Assembly: GCF_000378985.1 (NCBI RefSeq)
Contig: NZ_KB905370.1
Span: forward strand, 1,517,830 to 1,581,829
DNA from: Ensifer sp. BR816
GTDB lineage: Bacteria; Pseudomonadota; Alphaproteobacteria; Rhizobiales; Rhizobiaceae
DNA length: 64,000 nt
Direction: 5' to 3'
This document shows, in pieces, positions 21,027 through 31,358 of this stretch (within the stretch, counting starts at the first letter, position 1; every line of letters begins with the position of its first letter). Under the pieces are notes generated by a model. It saw nothing but the letters and a program-made list of their open reading frames with translations, ran no database searches and was not told the origin of the DNA. Both the position numbers and the translations under genes were made by a program.

Positions 21027-21797
21027 ATGCCGCCAGACGCCCGCGACGCCAAGAGACCGATCCTCGTCGTCCTCCACCAGGAGCGCTCGAGCGCAGGTCG
21101 CGTCGGCCATATTCTCGAGCAGAAGGGCTTCTCCCTCGATATCCGCCGCCCGGCACTCGGCGACGAGCTGCCGCCGACACTCGAGGGTCATTCGGGAACG
21201 ATCATCTTCGGCGGGCCGATGAGCGCCAACGACGAGGAGGAATTCGTTCGCCGCGAGATCGATTGGCTGTCGGTGCCGCTGCTCGAAAACAAACCCTATC
21301 TCGGCATCTGCTTAGGCGCGCAGATGCTCGCCCGCAACCTTGGCGGTACGGTCGCTCCCCACCACGAGGGCATGACCGAAATCGGCTGGTATCCGCTTGA
21401 AGCCACGGAAGCGGGCAAGGCACTCCTGGACTGGCCTGACATGGTCTATCATTTTCACCGCGAAGGCTTCGATCTCCCCAAGGGGGCCGAACTGCTCGCC
21501 ACCGGCGACACCTATCCGAACCAGGCTTTCCGCTATGGCGACAACGCCTGGGGCATCCAGTTTCACGGCGAACTGACACGGGCGATGATGCATCGCTGGG
21601 TCGTGCATGGCGCCCACCGTTTCGTTCTGCCCGGCGCCCAATTGGGCAAGGCGCATCTCGAGGGCCGGATGATACATGATCACCCATTGCGCACCTGGAT
21701 GGAGAATTTTCTCGAGCTGATCTTTTTGCGCGGTGGCGACAAGGAAAGAGCGAGTTTGCCCCTCCCCAACCCCTCCCCACAGGTGGGAGGGGCTTAA
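21027..21797 (+). CDS. Class I glutamine amidotransferase-like protein
   Basis: A 256-residue GATase1 protein related to the GMP synthase amidotransferase domain. The nucleophile elbow GICLGAQM supplies the cysteine and WGIQFHGEL the His-Glu part of the triad. The acceptor is unknown, and stand-alone enzymes of this type are often annotated only as GMP synthase-like. The last 14 or so residues (LPLPNPSPQVGGA) are encoded by an intergenic repeat, so the natural C-terminus has probably been extended by repeat insertion. It follows the TerB gene by 2 bp. Confidence 0.9.
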   Translation: MPPDARDAKRPILVVLHQERSSAGRVGHILEQKGFSLDIRRPALGDELPPTLEGHSGTIIFGGPMSANDEEEFVRREIDWLSVPLLENKPYLGICLGAQMLARNLGGTVAPHHEGMTEIGWYPLEATEAGKALLDWPDMVYHFHREGFDLPKGAELLATGDTYPNQAFRYGDNAWGIQFHGELTRAMMHRWVVHGAHRFVLPGAQLGKAHLEGRMIHDHPLRTWMENFLELIFLRGGDKERASLPLPNPSPQVGGA

Positions 21798-21921
21798 CCT
21801 GCCGCACCTTCGCGGACTCTGTTGGTCGCAAACAGGCTCCCGTCTTTGGGAAATCGTAGTCGGTCGCAGCGGGCGCCAAAGCCCCTCCCACCTGTGGGGA
21901 GGCGTTGCGGAGGGGCCATGC
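21758..21921. repeat. Inverted-pair repeat element (REPIN-like), copy 1
   Basis: Left arm about 21760-21796 (CCCCTCCCCAACCCCTCCCC then ACAGGTGGGAGGGGC) and right arm about 21886-21921, a near-perfect reverse complement with two mismatches. About 90 bp lie between. A second element with the same arms occurs at 60727-60888. The left arm provides the final codons of the amidotransferase gene. Confidence 0.8.
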
Positions 21922-21938
21922 GGCCTCTCCGCCAAAAA

Positions 21939-23185
21939 TCACGCCGCACGCTTCTCCTCCGGCACGTCGAGCGTATCGATCCTGCGCAATTGCGGGAAAC
22001 CGGCCGCCCAGACGAGCGATACGAAAAGCGTGCCGAGCCCGCCGAAGACGACGGCAAAGACGGCGCCGAAGCCGGCGGCCATCGTACCGGCGCGAAACTC
22101 GCCGAGCTCGTTGGAGGCACCGACGAAGACCGCGTTGACGGCGTTGACCCGGCCGCGCAGTTCGTCCGGCGTCCAGAGGGCGATCAGGCTTTCGCGCACA
22201 TAGACCGAGATCATGTCCGCCGCCCCCATGACGACCAGCGCGGCGATCGAGATCCATGGCGTCGCCGACAGGCCGAAGACGATCGTGGCGAGGCCGAAGA
22301 GCGCAACGCCGATGAACATGGAGAGGCCCGCGCGGTTGCGGATCGGGTGGGCGGCAAGCCAGATGGCCATGCCGACGGCGCCGACGCCAGGGGCGGCACG
22401 CAACAGGCCCAACCCCCATGGGCCGAGCACCAGTATGTCGCGCGCAAAGACCGGCATCAGCGCCACCGCGCCGCCGAGCAGCACCGCGAAAAGGTCGAGC
22501 GAGATCGCCCCGAGCACGACCTTCTCCGCCTTGATGTAGCGGAAGCCGGCGGTGATCGTCTGCCAATTCTGTGCCGCGGCGGGCGTGCGCTGGGCGGGCT
22601 TCGGCACCGCGAATACCATCAGCGCCGCAGCCGCGAAGAAGCAGAGGCTGACGGATAGGGAACGACAGGGCCGAGGCCGTAGATCAGACCGCCCGCCACC
22701 GGCCCGACGATCGTCGCCGTCTGCCAGGAGCTCGAGTTCCAGGCGATCGCATTCGGCAGATCCTCGGCTGGCACGAGATTGGGCGCCAGCGATTGCGCGG
22801 CAGGCGTCAGAAAGGCCCGCTCGATGCCGAAGACGATAAGGATGACGTAGACCGGCCAGGGCGAAAACAGGCCCGTCACGGTGAGCGTCAGCAATGCCGC
22901 GGCGCAGAGCGTGCCGACGAGCATGCACAGCCCCATGATGACGCGACGATTGTAGCGATCCGCTACGCTGCCGGTGACGAGAATGAGGACAAGAGACGGC
23001 AGGAACTGGAAAAGTCCGATCAGGCCGAGTGCGAAAGGATCCCGCGTCAGATCGTAGATCTGCCAGCCGACCGAGACCGACATGATCTGCACGGCGAAAT
23101 AGGCGAGGAAGCGCGAGAAGAAATAGCGCCGGTAGCCGACATGCCGGAATGCGGCAAGACGATGCGCAGTATGGACGGCCGACAT
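21939..23185 (-). pseudogene. MFS transporter, interrupted by a frameshift
   Basis: Major-facilitator-superfamily permease resembling the EntS/NreB-type (MFS_3) exporters. The N-terminal half reads from ATG 23185 (MSAVHTAHRLAAFRHVGYRRYF) through GSVADRYNRRVIMGL and breaks off after GGLIYGLGPVVPY. The C-terminal half continues in another frame, from VSLCFFAAAALMVF to VPEEKRAA ending at 21939. Inserting one base near 22654/22655 would restore a protein of about 415 residues with about 11-12 membrane segments. Both halves are otherwise intact, so this is either recent inactivation or a sequence error. Substrate unknown. Confidence 0.85.
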
Positions 23186-23314
23186 TGCGGAAGCACTCCC
23201 CGGTGTAGTCGCGGCCCCGCATCGTTAAACATGATGGCGCGGCGGTGAACCGTCGTACTTGCCCGTTTGGTTCGCAATGTCTACATGTCTGGCGACAAAG
23301 ATTTGGAGACGGGC

Positions 23315-23608
23315 ATGATTGCTGTCATCGGTACCTTGAACTTCATCATCAACATCGCGTGGTTCCTGATCATCGCGTCGGCGATCTTCTCCTGGCTCTA
23401 CGCCTTCAACGTGATCAACGTGAACAACCAGGCGATTAACATGATCGGCCGCTCGCTCTACCAACTGACCGAGCCGCTTTACCGGCCGATCCGCCGCTTC
23501 CTGCCGGACATGGGCGGCGTCGATCTTTCGCCGCTCGTCGTGCTTGTCATCCTCTATTTCATCCAGCTCTTCCTGAACACGACGATCGCGCCGGCGCTCA
23601 TTCGCTGA
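23315..23608 (+). CDS. YggT family membrane protein
   Basis: A 97-residue membrane protein with two hydrophobic segments (about 3-25 and 70-92) flanking the conserved QLTEPLYRPIRRFLPDMGGVDLSPLV region. I used ATG 23315 (MIAVIGTLNFIIN), as the family starts there; upstream in-frame starts exist at 23267. YggT proteins are linked to osmotic tolerance and, in chloroplast relatives, cytochrome assembly; the function here is unknown. The next gene begins 1 bp after its stop. Confidence 0.92.
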   Translation: MIAVIGTLNFIINIAWFLIIASAIFSWLYAFNVINVNNQAINMIGRSLYQLTEPLYRPIRRFLPDMGGVDLSPLVVLVILYFIQLFLNTTIAPALIR

Positions 23609-23609
23609 C

Positions 23610-23933
23610 GTGGCGCGCGGCGCGCTGACCGGCTTCGGCGACCATGCGCGACTGACCGTGCGGCTGACGCCGAACGGTGGCCGCGACGCGATCGACGGCC
23701 TGGAAACGGCGGCCGATGGCGAGGAGCATCTGAAGGTGCGGGTGCGTGCCGTGCCGGAAAAGGGCAAGGCCAATCAGGCCCTGATCGCCCTTCTCGCCAA
23801 GTCCTTCGGCATCGCCCGGAACAGGATCGCGCTCGTCTCCGGCGACACACAGCGCAAAAAAATCCTCCGGATCGAGGCCGACCCGGAGGCTATCGAGAAA
23901 CGTCTCGCCGAACTCGTCGGTGAGCGGAGGTAG
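23610..23933 (+). CDS. DUF167 (YggU) family protein
   Basis: A 107-residue protein starting with GTG at 23610, one base after the YggT stop, so translation is surely coupled. VRAVPEKGKANQALIALLAKSFGI and SGDTQRKKILRI are the DUF167 signatures. Biochemical role unknown. Its stop codon (23931-23933) directly abuts the ppa stop codon on the other strand. Confidence 0.93.
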   Translation: MARGALTGFGDHARLTVRLTPNGGRDAIDGLETAADGEEHLKVRVRAVPEKGKANQALIALLAKSFGIARNRIALVSGDTQRKKILRIEADPEAIEKRLAELVGERR

Positions 23934-24467
23934 TTATTTCTTCGTCTTGGCGCGCTCGACCGCTTCGCGGATCAGCTGCTTGGCGACGCTCGCATCCTTC
24001 CAGCCGAAGATCTTCACCCACTTGCCGGGCTCCAGGTCCTTGTAGTGCTCGAAGAAATGCTCGATCTGCTTCAAGGTGATTTCCGGCAGGTCGGTATAGT
24101 CGTGGACCTTGTCGTAGCGCTTGGTCAGGTGAGCCGACGGGACCGCGATGATCTTTTCATCCTGTCCGGAATTGTCTTCCATCATCATCACGCCGATCGG
24201 GCGGACATTGATGACGCAGCCCGGCACCAGCGGCCGCGTATTGCAGATCAACACGTCGATCGGATCGCCGTCATCGGAGAGCGTGTGCGGCACGAAGCCG
24301 TAGTTGCCCGGATAGGTCATCGGCGTGTAGAGGAAGCGATCGACGACCAGCGTGCCGGCTTCCTTGTCCATCTCGTACTTGATCGGATGGCCGCCAACCG
24401 GCACTTCCACAATCACGTTGATATCTTCGGGTGGATTCTTTCCGATGGAAATCGCGTCGATCCGCAT
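23934..24467 (-). CDS. ppa: Inorganic pyrophosphatase (family I)
   Basis: Hydrolyses pyrophosphate to phosphate, driving biosynthesis. ATG 24467 ([18 protein letters not shown]) gives 177 residues and has GGAGG six bases upstream; a GTG two codons earlier is possible. The substrate/metal signatures are [21 protein letters not shown] and the acidic [10 protein letters not shown] with three catalytic Asp residues. Convergent with the DUF167 gene, with zero spacing, so the two genes must share or lack terminators. Confidence 0.98.
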   Translation of the reverse strand: MRIDAISIGKNPPEDINVIVEVPVGGHPIKYEMDKEAGTLVVDRFLYTPMTYPGNYGFVPHTLSDDGDPIDVLICNTRPLVPGCVINVRPIGVMMMEDNSGQDEKIIAVPSAHLTKRYDKVHDYTDLPEITLKQIEHFFEHYKDLEPGKWVKIFGWKDASVAKQLIREAVERAKTKK

Positions 24468-24727
24468 GAGCACCTCCAGGGCCGTTTAAGAAGTCGCCCG
24501 TCGGATAAAGGGAAACATGCGGCGATGCAACATGACTTTCGTCCGGCTGGGCGGAATTGCCATAGGCAGGCGACACGGCCAAATATGGGCAGAACGGATT
24601 TTATCCCGGAGAATGTCGGTAGCCGGACGCCTTGGCCGGCGCCGCTTGGCAATAGCAGCCGGATATCAGCTTCCGCAGCGCCGGGAGGCACGCAGGCTTG
24701 CGACGAAATGCATTTGCCCTGGAGGCC

Positions 24728-25234
24728 TTATTTCCAGACGAGGCCGACCTTTTTCAGGTATTTCTCGCCGAAGTCTTCCATGCCCTCGGCAACGTCGCGG
24801 CCACCGGCCGACAGGAAGAAATTATAGGCGAGGTCGCTGTCTTCGAGGCACCAGACGACCATCCCCTCGCAGCCGAGCGATTTCAGCAGGCTCCTCGCCT
24901 CGCCGAACAGGACACGCCCGAGCCCGATGCCCTGGTATTCCGGTCGAAGATAGATCTCGTAGATCTCGCCTTCCTGCGGCAGCGCCCGGGCGCGGCTGAG
25001 GCCCAGCGTCGCATAGCCGGCTATTGTTCCCGCCACATCGACGACGAGCAGTGTCGCCGGGCCGCGCGTCGCCTTCCTCCACCAGGTCTCGTCGCGCCGG
25101 TTGACCATCTTGACCAGGGGGCGGTGCGGGATGAGTCCGCCATAGGCCTGCAGCCAGGAAACGCGATGCACATCGGCAATCGCCGCCGCTTCATGCGGCT
25201 CCCCGGGCCTGACCTCGATCGAAACAGTCTTCAT
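24728..25234 (-). CDS. GNAT-family N-acetyltransferase
   Basis: A 168-residue acetyltransferase. The acetyl-CoA-binding motif A is YLRPEYQGIGLGRVLFGEA, preceded by beta-strand 4 EGEIYEI. The N-terminal RPGEPHEAAAIADVHRVSWLQAYGGLIP matches ribosomal/antibiotic-type GNATs, but the substrate cannot be told. The gene stands alone; 254 bp upstream of ppa and 204 bp from typA hold no other gene. Confidence 0.88.
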   Translation of the reverse strand: MKTVSIEVRPGEPHEAAAIADVHRVSWLQAYGGLIPHRPLVKMVNRRDETWWRKATRGPATLLVVDVAGTIAGYATLGLSRARALPQEGEIYEIYLRPEYQGIGLGRVLFGEARSLLKSLGCEGMVVWCLEDSDLAYNFFLSAGGRDVAEGMEDFGEKYLKKVGLVWK

Positions 25235-25383
25235 GACCTGACTCTAAACACACGACACGGCGAACCGGAATCCCGCCGGCCTGCCGCGCCCAGGTTAACC
25301 CACAGGCAACTTCAACGGCATCCGTGCGAAGGTTAACGTGTTTTTAACTTTATCCGCAAGCCGACCGCGAAAGGCACACACAG

Positions 25384-25412
25384 CAAAAAACCCCGGATCG
25401 CTCCGGGGTTCT
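25384..25412 (-). terminator. Rho-independent terminator of typA
   Basis: Read on the minus strand, AACCCCGGA-GCGA-TCCGGGGTT is followed by TTTTTTGCTG. The perfect GC-rich stem plus U-tract, 27 bp beyond the typA stop, makes this a strong terminator. Confidence 0.9.
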
Positions 25413-25438
25413 CATGCATCTGTCGATTTTATCGAAAT

Positions 25439-27265
25439 TTACGCCGCGCCGGCGGTGCGGGACTTCTCGAAGCGCTTGCGCTCATTCGGATCGAGATACA
25501 TCTTGCGGAGCCGGATCGATTTCGGCGTGACTTCTACAAGCTCGTCGTCCTGGATCCATGAAAGCGCGCGCTCCAGAGTCATGCGGATCGGCGGCGTCAG
25601 GCGAACGGCTTCGTCCTTGCCGGCGGCGCGCATGTTGGTGAGCTTCTTGCCCTTCAGAACATTGACTTCCAGATCGTTGTCACGGGTGTGGATGCCGATG
25701 ATCATTCCCGCATAGACCTTTTCGCCCGCCTCGATGATCATCGGGCCGCGATCCTCAAGATTGAACATGGCGTAAGCCACGGATTCGCCGGCATCGTTGG
25801 AGAGCAGCACGCCGTTGACGCGGCCGCCGATCTCGCCCTTGTAGGGCTGATAGTCGTGGAACAGCCGGTTCATGATCGCCGTGCCGCGCGTGTCGGTCAG
25901 GAGTTCCGACTGGTAGCCGATGAGGCCGCGGGTCGGGGCGAAGAACACCAGCCGGACGCGATTGCCGCCCGACGGACGCAGCTCGACCATTTCGGCCTTG
26001 CGCTCCGACATCTTCTGCACGACGACGCCGGAGTGCTCCTCGTCGACGTCGATGACGACTTCCTCGATCGGCTCGAGAAGCTGGCCGTTGTCATCCTTGT
26101 GCATCACGACGCGCGGACGCGAAACGGCAAGCTCGAAGCCTTCGCGGCGCATCGTTTCGATCAGGACGGCGAGCTGCAATTCGCCGCGGCCGGAGACAAA
26201 GAAGGAATCCTTCTCGGACGATTCCTCGATCTTGAGCGCGACATTGCCTTCCGCTTCCTTGAACAGCCGGTCGCGAATGACGCGCGAGGTCACCTTGTCG
26301 CCCTCGGTACCGGCAAGCGGCGAATCGTTGACGATGAAGGACATTGTGACGGTCGGCGGGTCGATCGGCTGGGCCGTCAGCGCCTCGGCCACCGAAGGAT
26401 CGCAGAAGGTGTCGGCAACGGTGCCCTTGGTGAGCCCGGCGATGGCTACGATGTCCCCGGCATGGGCCTCCTCGATCGGCTGACGCTCGATGCCGCGGAA
26501 GGCGAGGATCTTCGAAATACGGCCGGATTCGAGCAGCTTGCCATCCTGGCCCAGCACCTTCACGGCCTGGTTCGGCTTGATCGAACCGGAATGCACGCGG
26601 CCGGTGATGATGCGACCGAGGAAGGGGTTGGCTTCCAGGATCGTGCCGATCATCCGGAACGGGCCTTCGGCGACCGTCGGCTCGGGAACATGCTTCAGAA
26701 CCAGGTCGAGCAGCGGTCCCATTCCCTGGTCCTTCGGACCTTCGGGATTGACGTTCATCCAGCCGTCACGGCCCGAACCGTAGAGGATCGGGAAGTCGAG
26801 CTGCTCGTCGGTCGCGTCGAGCGCGGCGAAGAGGTCGAAGACTTCGTTGATGACTTCCTCGTGGCGGCCGTCCGGCCGGTCGATCTTGTTGATCGCGACG
26901 ATCGGCTTCAGGCCGACCTTCAGCGCCTTGCCGACCACGAACTTGGTCTGCGGCATCGGGCCCTCGGAGGCATCGACCAGCACGATCGCGCCGTCCACCA
27001 TCGACAGGATGCGCTCGACCTCACCGCCGAAGTCGGCGTGGCCGGGGGTGTCGACGATATTGATGCGCGTTCCCTTCCACTCGACCGAGGTCGCCTTGGC
27101 GAGAATGGTGATGCCGCGCTCCTTTTCAAGATCGTTGGAATCCATGACGCGTTCGGCGACGCGCTGGTTTTCGCGGAACGAGCCCGACTGCTTCAGAAGT
27201 TCGTCGACGAGCGTGGTCTTCCCATGGTCAACGTGCGCGATGATCGCGATGTTACGAATGCTCAT
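25439..27265 (-). CDS. typA: Ribosome-associated translational GTPase TypA/BipA
   Basis: Translational GTPase related to EF-G that assists ribosome assembly and stress adaptation. The 608-residue protein has a complete G domain: G1 AHVDHGKTTL (10-19), switch region ERGITI, G3 DTPGHADF and G4 NKIDRPD. EF-G-like domains and the BipA C-terminal region (TRDNDLEVNVLKGKKLTNMR) follow. Length is normal. It is monocistronic, with phoD ending 129 bp upstream on the same strand. Confidence 0.98.
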   Translation of the reverse strand: MSIRNIAIIAHVDHGKTTLVDELLKQSGSFRENQRVAERVMDSNDLEKERGITILAKATSVEWKGTRINIVDTPGHADFGGEVERILSMVDGAIVLVDASEGPMPQTKFVVGKALKVGLKPIVAINKIDRPDGRHEEVINEVFDLFAALDATDEQLDFPILYGSGRDGWMNVNPEGPKDQGMGPLLDLVLKHVPEPTVAEGPFRMIGTILEANPFLGRIITGRVHSGSIKPNQAVKVLGQDGKLLESGRISKILAFRGIERQPIEEAHAGDIVAIAGLTKGTVADTFCDPSVAEALTAQPIDPPTVTMSFIVNDSPLAGTEGDKVTSRVIRDRLFKEAEGNVALKIEESSEKDSFFVSGRGELQLAVLIETMRREGFELAVSRPRVVMHKDDNGQLLEPIEEVVIDVDEEHSGVVVQKMSERKAEMVELRPSGGNRVRLVFFAPTRGLIGYQSELLTDTRGTAIMNRLFHDYQPYKGEIGGRVNGVLLSNDAGESVAYAMFNLEDRGPMIIEAGEKVYAGMIIGIHTRDNDLEVNVLKGKKLTNMRAAGKDEAVRLTPPIRMTLERALSWIQDDELVEVTPKSIRLRKMYLDPNERKRFEKSRTAGAA

Positions 27266-27394
27266 TTTTTGTCTCGGAAAGTTCTGGGCGCGCGCGTCAG
27301 GGCGGGCACCGCTTTTTCAGTTGCCGCGCTCATACAGGTTTTTTTGCAAGAGCGAAAGGGGGCCGGCGCGCGGAGCAGCTTTGCAAAAAGCAAG

Positions 27395-28954
<1,560 letters not shown>

Positions 28955-29016
28955 ATCCTGCCTCCGGTTCCGTTTCGCGAATCATCGTTCTCGCGAGCGG
29001 ACCATTGGCGCCCCGC

Positions 29017-29034
29017 ATGTCAGCGGCTTTACAG
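29017..29034 (-). promoter_or_regulatory. Candidate PHO box upstream of phoD
   Basis: On the phoD strand the sequence CTGTAAA-GCCG-CTGACAT matches the PhoB direct-repeat pattern CTGTCAT-N4-CTGTCAT at 11 of 14 positions. The placement, 63 bp before the phoD start codon, is right for activation. Match counted by eye. Confidence 0.5.
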
Positions 29035-29126
29035 GCACATGAAACTATTTGAACGGATTGGCGACAGTTCTGTGAAGGGAGTGGAGGTCCCCGAAAGGAA
29101 CCCCGCCGATGTCGTTGCCCCTCATC

Positions 29127-29275
29127 TGCCTGCCGGCATCTTCTCCCCGCGCGTGGGGAGAAGAGAGCAAGCCGCCTCGCGTGTCATTCTGTTGGAAAGA
29201 CGGGAGGTGCCGCTTGCCCCTTCGCTCCGCTTGCGGGGAGAAGGTCGCGGCAGCGGGATGAGGGGGCGCTGTGGT
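29127..29275. repeat. Rhizobial intergenic mosaic-type palindromic repeat
   Basis: Two related hairpin units: CTTCTCCCCGCGCGTGGGGAGAAG at about 29139-29162 (interrupted here only by the display limit) and a TTGCGGGGAGAAGGTCGCGG unit near 29230. They resemble RIME-type elements described in Rhizobium and Sinorhizobium (from memory). The surrounding 28955-29599 region holds no convincing gene; minus-strand frames at 29274-29448 are discussed in the findings. Confidence 0.65.
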
Positions 29276-29599
29276 GGTTGAAATAGGCGACGGCCGACTC
29301 CGCCTGCTCGCGTTGTTCGTAAACATGCGCCGGGACATCGAGGCAATGATAATGTCGGTGGTCGCCGACCAACCAGATGCTCAACATTCGGCGCGACCGC
29401 TTGGATTGCCGTAGAACCGAGGATCAAAAGAGATTTCCGGTTCGGCATCGACGTCTTCCTGATCGGAATCTGGAAATCCTTGCCGCTTGCATTCTATACC
29501 AATGGGGCAGCAGCTCTATAAATGGTTGCATCTCGCCTGCCCGCTCGCGTCCCTCTGAAATCCGGTATGCGTCGGCGCCGCACCTATGAGGTCTTTGCC

Positions 29600-30913
29600 T
29601 TGACCCGTTCGAACACCCCGTCCCGCGACCGGCTCGAAGCCTTCCTCAGGCACTTGGAACAGCGCCGCAGCGACGAACGCGTCTTCATGAAGCTCTTTAC
29701 CGAATCCGCCCGCGCCGAAGCCGACGCGGCGGACCGCAGGCGTGAGGACGGAACGGGTCTCGGCCCGCTCGACGGCCGCATCGTCTCGATCAAGGACCTC
29801 TTCGACGTCGCCGGTGAGCCGACGCTTGCCGGTTCGATCATCAGGCGCAGCGCGCCGCCCGCAGCGGCGGACGCGACGATCGTCCGGCGCCTGCGCGCCG
29901 CCGGCGCGGTGATCATCGGCAAGACGCACATGACCGAGTTCGCCTTCACCGCCGTCGGCCTCAACCCGCACTATCCGCCGCCCGGCAACGCGCTTGACGC
30001 GAAGCTCATCCCCGGCGGCTCCTCTTCGGGAGCGGGTGTTTCGGTGGCGGAGGGCACGAGCGAGATCGCCATCGGCTCCGACACCGGCGGTTCGGTGCGC
30101 ATCCCGGCCGCGCTGCAGGGCCTCGTCGGCTTCAAGCCGACTGCCCGCCGTGTACCGCTCGACGGTGCCTTTCCGCTCTCGCCCAGCCTCGATTCGATCG
30201 GCCCGCTGGCGCACAGCGTCGCCGATTGCGCGGCGGCCGACGCCGTCATGGCCGGCGAGACGCCGAATCCCATCACACCGCTGCCGCTTCATGGCCTGAG
30301 GCTCGGCATTCCGAGAGGTGCTTTGCTCGACGACCTCACGCCCGACATCGCCAGAACCTTCGAAGCGAGCCTGCAAACACTCGCCCGCGCCGGCGCAAGG
30401 CTTGCCGAATGCAAGATGGACGACCTCCTCGCCCGCTTCGCCGACGCCACGGCGATCGGCTCGATCGCCAGCCTCGAAGCAAGCCGCATCCATGCGGACT
30501 GGCTGAAGGACGACCATGCGCCGGTCGATATCCGCATCAAATCGCCGCTCAGCCGCCGTCTTGCCGTTCCCGACACGGCCATCGAAACCCTGCTGCAAAC
30601 GCGGCGCGCCCTTGCCGGCGCCATGGACGAGCGGCTGGCGCCCTTCGACCTGATCCTACTGCCGACGACGCCGATCCCCGCCGTCCGCATCGCTTCGGTC
30701 GAAGGGGAAAAGGCGGAGTATCGCCGCATCGAGGATCTGCTGTTGCGCAACCCGCAGGTCGCCAACCAGTTCGACCTGACGGCCATCACGCTGCCGATGC
30801 GAGGCCTGGCCTTGCCGGCGGGGCTGATGCTGATGGGCCGGAACGGCGCCGACGCGATGCTGCTCATGATCGCCGTTTCGGTGGAGCGCCTGTTGCAGCA
30901 AGGCTTCGCATGA
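29600..30913 (+). CDS. Amidase (amidase signature family)
   Basis: Amidase-signature hydrolase with the Lys-cisSer-Ser triad: Lys in VSIKDLFDVAG, the Gly/Ser-rich GGSSSGAGVSVAEG and nucleophile Ser in GSDTGGSVRIPAALQG. Starting from TTG 29600 (preceded by GAGG) gives 437 residues; the frame is also open from ATG 29522 (463 residues), but no ribosome-binding site lies there, and ATG 29567 is another option. GatA also belongs to this family, but no gatB/C is near and length and C-terminus suit a free amidase. Substrate unknown. Confidence 0.88.
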   Translation: MTRSNTPSRDRLEAFLRHLEQRRSDERVFMKLFTESARAEADAADRRREDGTGLGPLDGRIVSIKDLFDVAGEPTLAGSIIRRSAPPAAADATIVRRLRAAGAVIIGKTHMTEFAFTAVGLNPHYPPPGNALDAKLIPGGSSSGAGVSVAEGTSEIAIGSDTGGSVRIPAALQGLVGFKPTARRVPLDGAFPLSPSLDSIGPLAHSVADCAAADAVMAGETPNPITPLPLHGLRLGIPRGALLDDLTPDIARTFEASLQTLARAGARLAECKMDDLLARFADATAIGSIASLEASRIHADWLKDDHAPVDIRIKSPLSRRLAVPDTAIETLLQTRRALAGAMDERLAPFDLILLPTTPIPAVRIASVEGEKAEYRRIEDLLLRNPQVANQFDLTAITLPMRGLALPAGLMLMGRNGADAMLLMIAVSVERLLQQGFA

Positions 30914-30917
30914 TTCC

Positions 30918-31001
30918 TTGAATCGGAGTCCGATTAAGATCATGCAGCAATTCAAAGCGTTACAGCGTCCTTTGCGCGATGAGACGCGCGGCGCTGTAAC
31001 G
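30918..31001 (-). repeat. Rhizobial-type palindromic repeat, copy 2 (reverse orientation)
   Basis: Contains the reverse complement of GGACGCTGTAACGCTTTGAA plus the palindrome ACAGCGCCGCGCGTCT...GCGCAAAGGACGCTGT. It starts just after the amidase stop and ends 14 bp before the small ORF stop. Same family as the elements at 15530, 58950 and 63878. Confidence 0.8.
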
Positions 31002-31014
31002 TAGGCCGACCGCC

Positions 31015-31170
31015 TCAATGCATCGTCTGGGAATCCTCACCGAGGATCCGGAACGCATCCTCCAGCGCGGCGACCAGAATATCGGTGAGTTCGTCGCCGT
31101 CGTTTTCCATCAGGTAGAGGGCCAAGCTCGCATCCTGCGGATCGGTATAGTGCTCAACAATGTCAGACAT
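31015..31170 (-). CDS. Small acidic protein of 51 residues, unknown function
   Basis: An ATG-to-TGA frame encoding MSDIVEHYTDPQDASLALYL then MENDGDELTDILVAALEDAF and a short tail RILGEDSQTMH. It is very acidic and predicted helical. GGAAGGA lies at a good distance before the ATG, and codon choice looks coding. It is convergent with the amidase gene across repeat copy 2 and divergent from the 31359 gene. I do not recognise a family; small helical acidic proteins of this sort are easily missed in annotation. Confidence 0.65.
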   Translation of the reverse strand: MSDIVEHYTDPQDASLALYLMENDGDELTDILVAALEDAFRILGEDSQTMH

Positions 31171-31358
31171 CCATCGTCCTTCCTTCGCCACGAATCATTC
31201 CGGCTGTTGGCGCCAGGATGGAAGGGCCGGCTTGTGCAGAGCTTGAGGTCCGCCGCGACTCCGCCGATCCAGCGCCGACCAACCAGCTGGCCGATGTTTT
31301 TCCTCGCCCTCGCCGCTCCCGCACGGTAGAGGACCGTCAGGAGCAAGTGTCGAGGGTC

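Noticed and set aside
21801..21938. Rho-independent terminator shared by the amidotransferase and MFS genes
   Set aside because: The palindromic arms are part of a repeat pair also present at 60.8 kb and no T-run follows; termination cannot be claimed.
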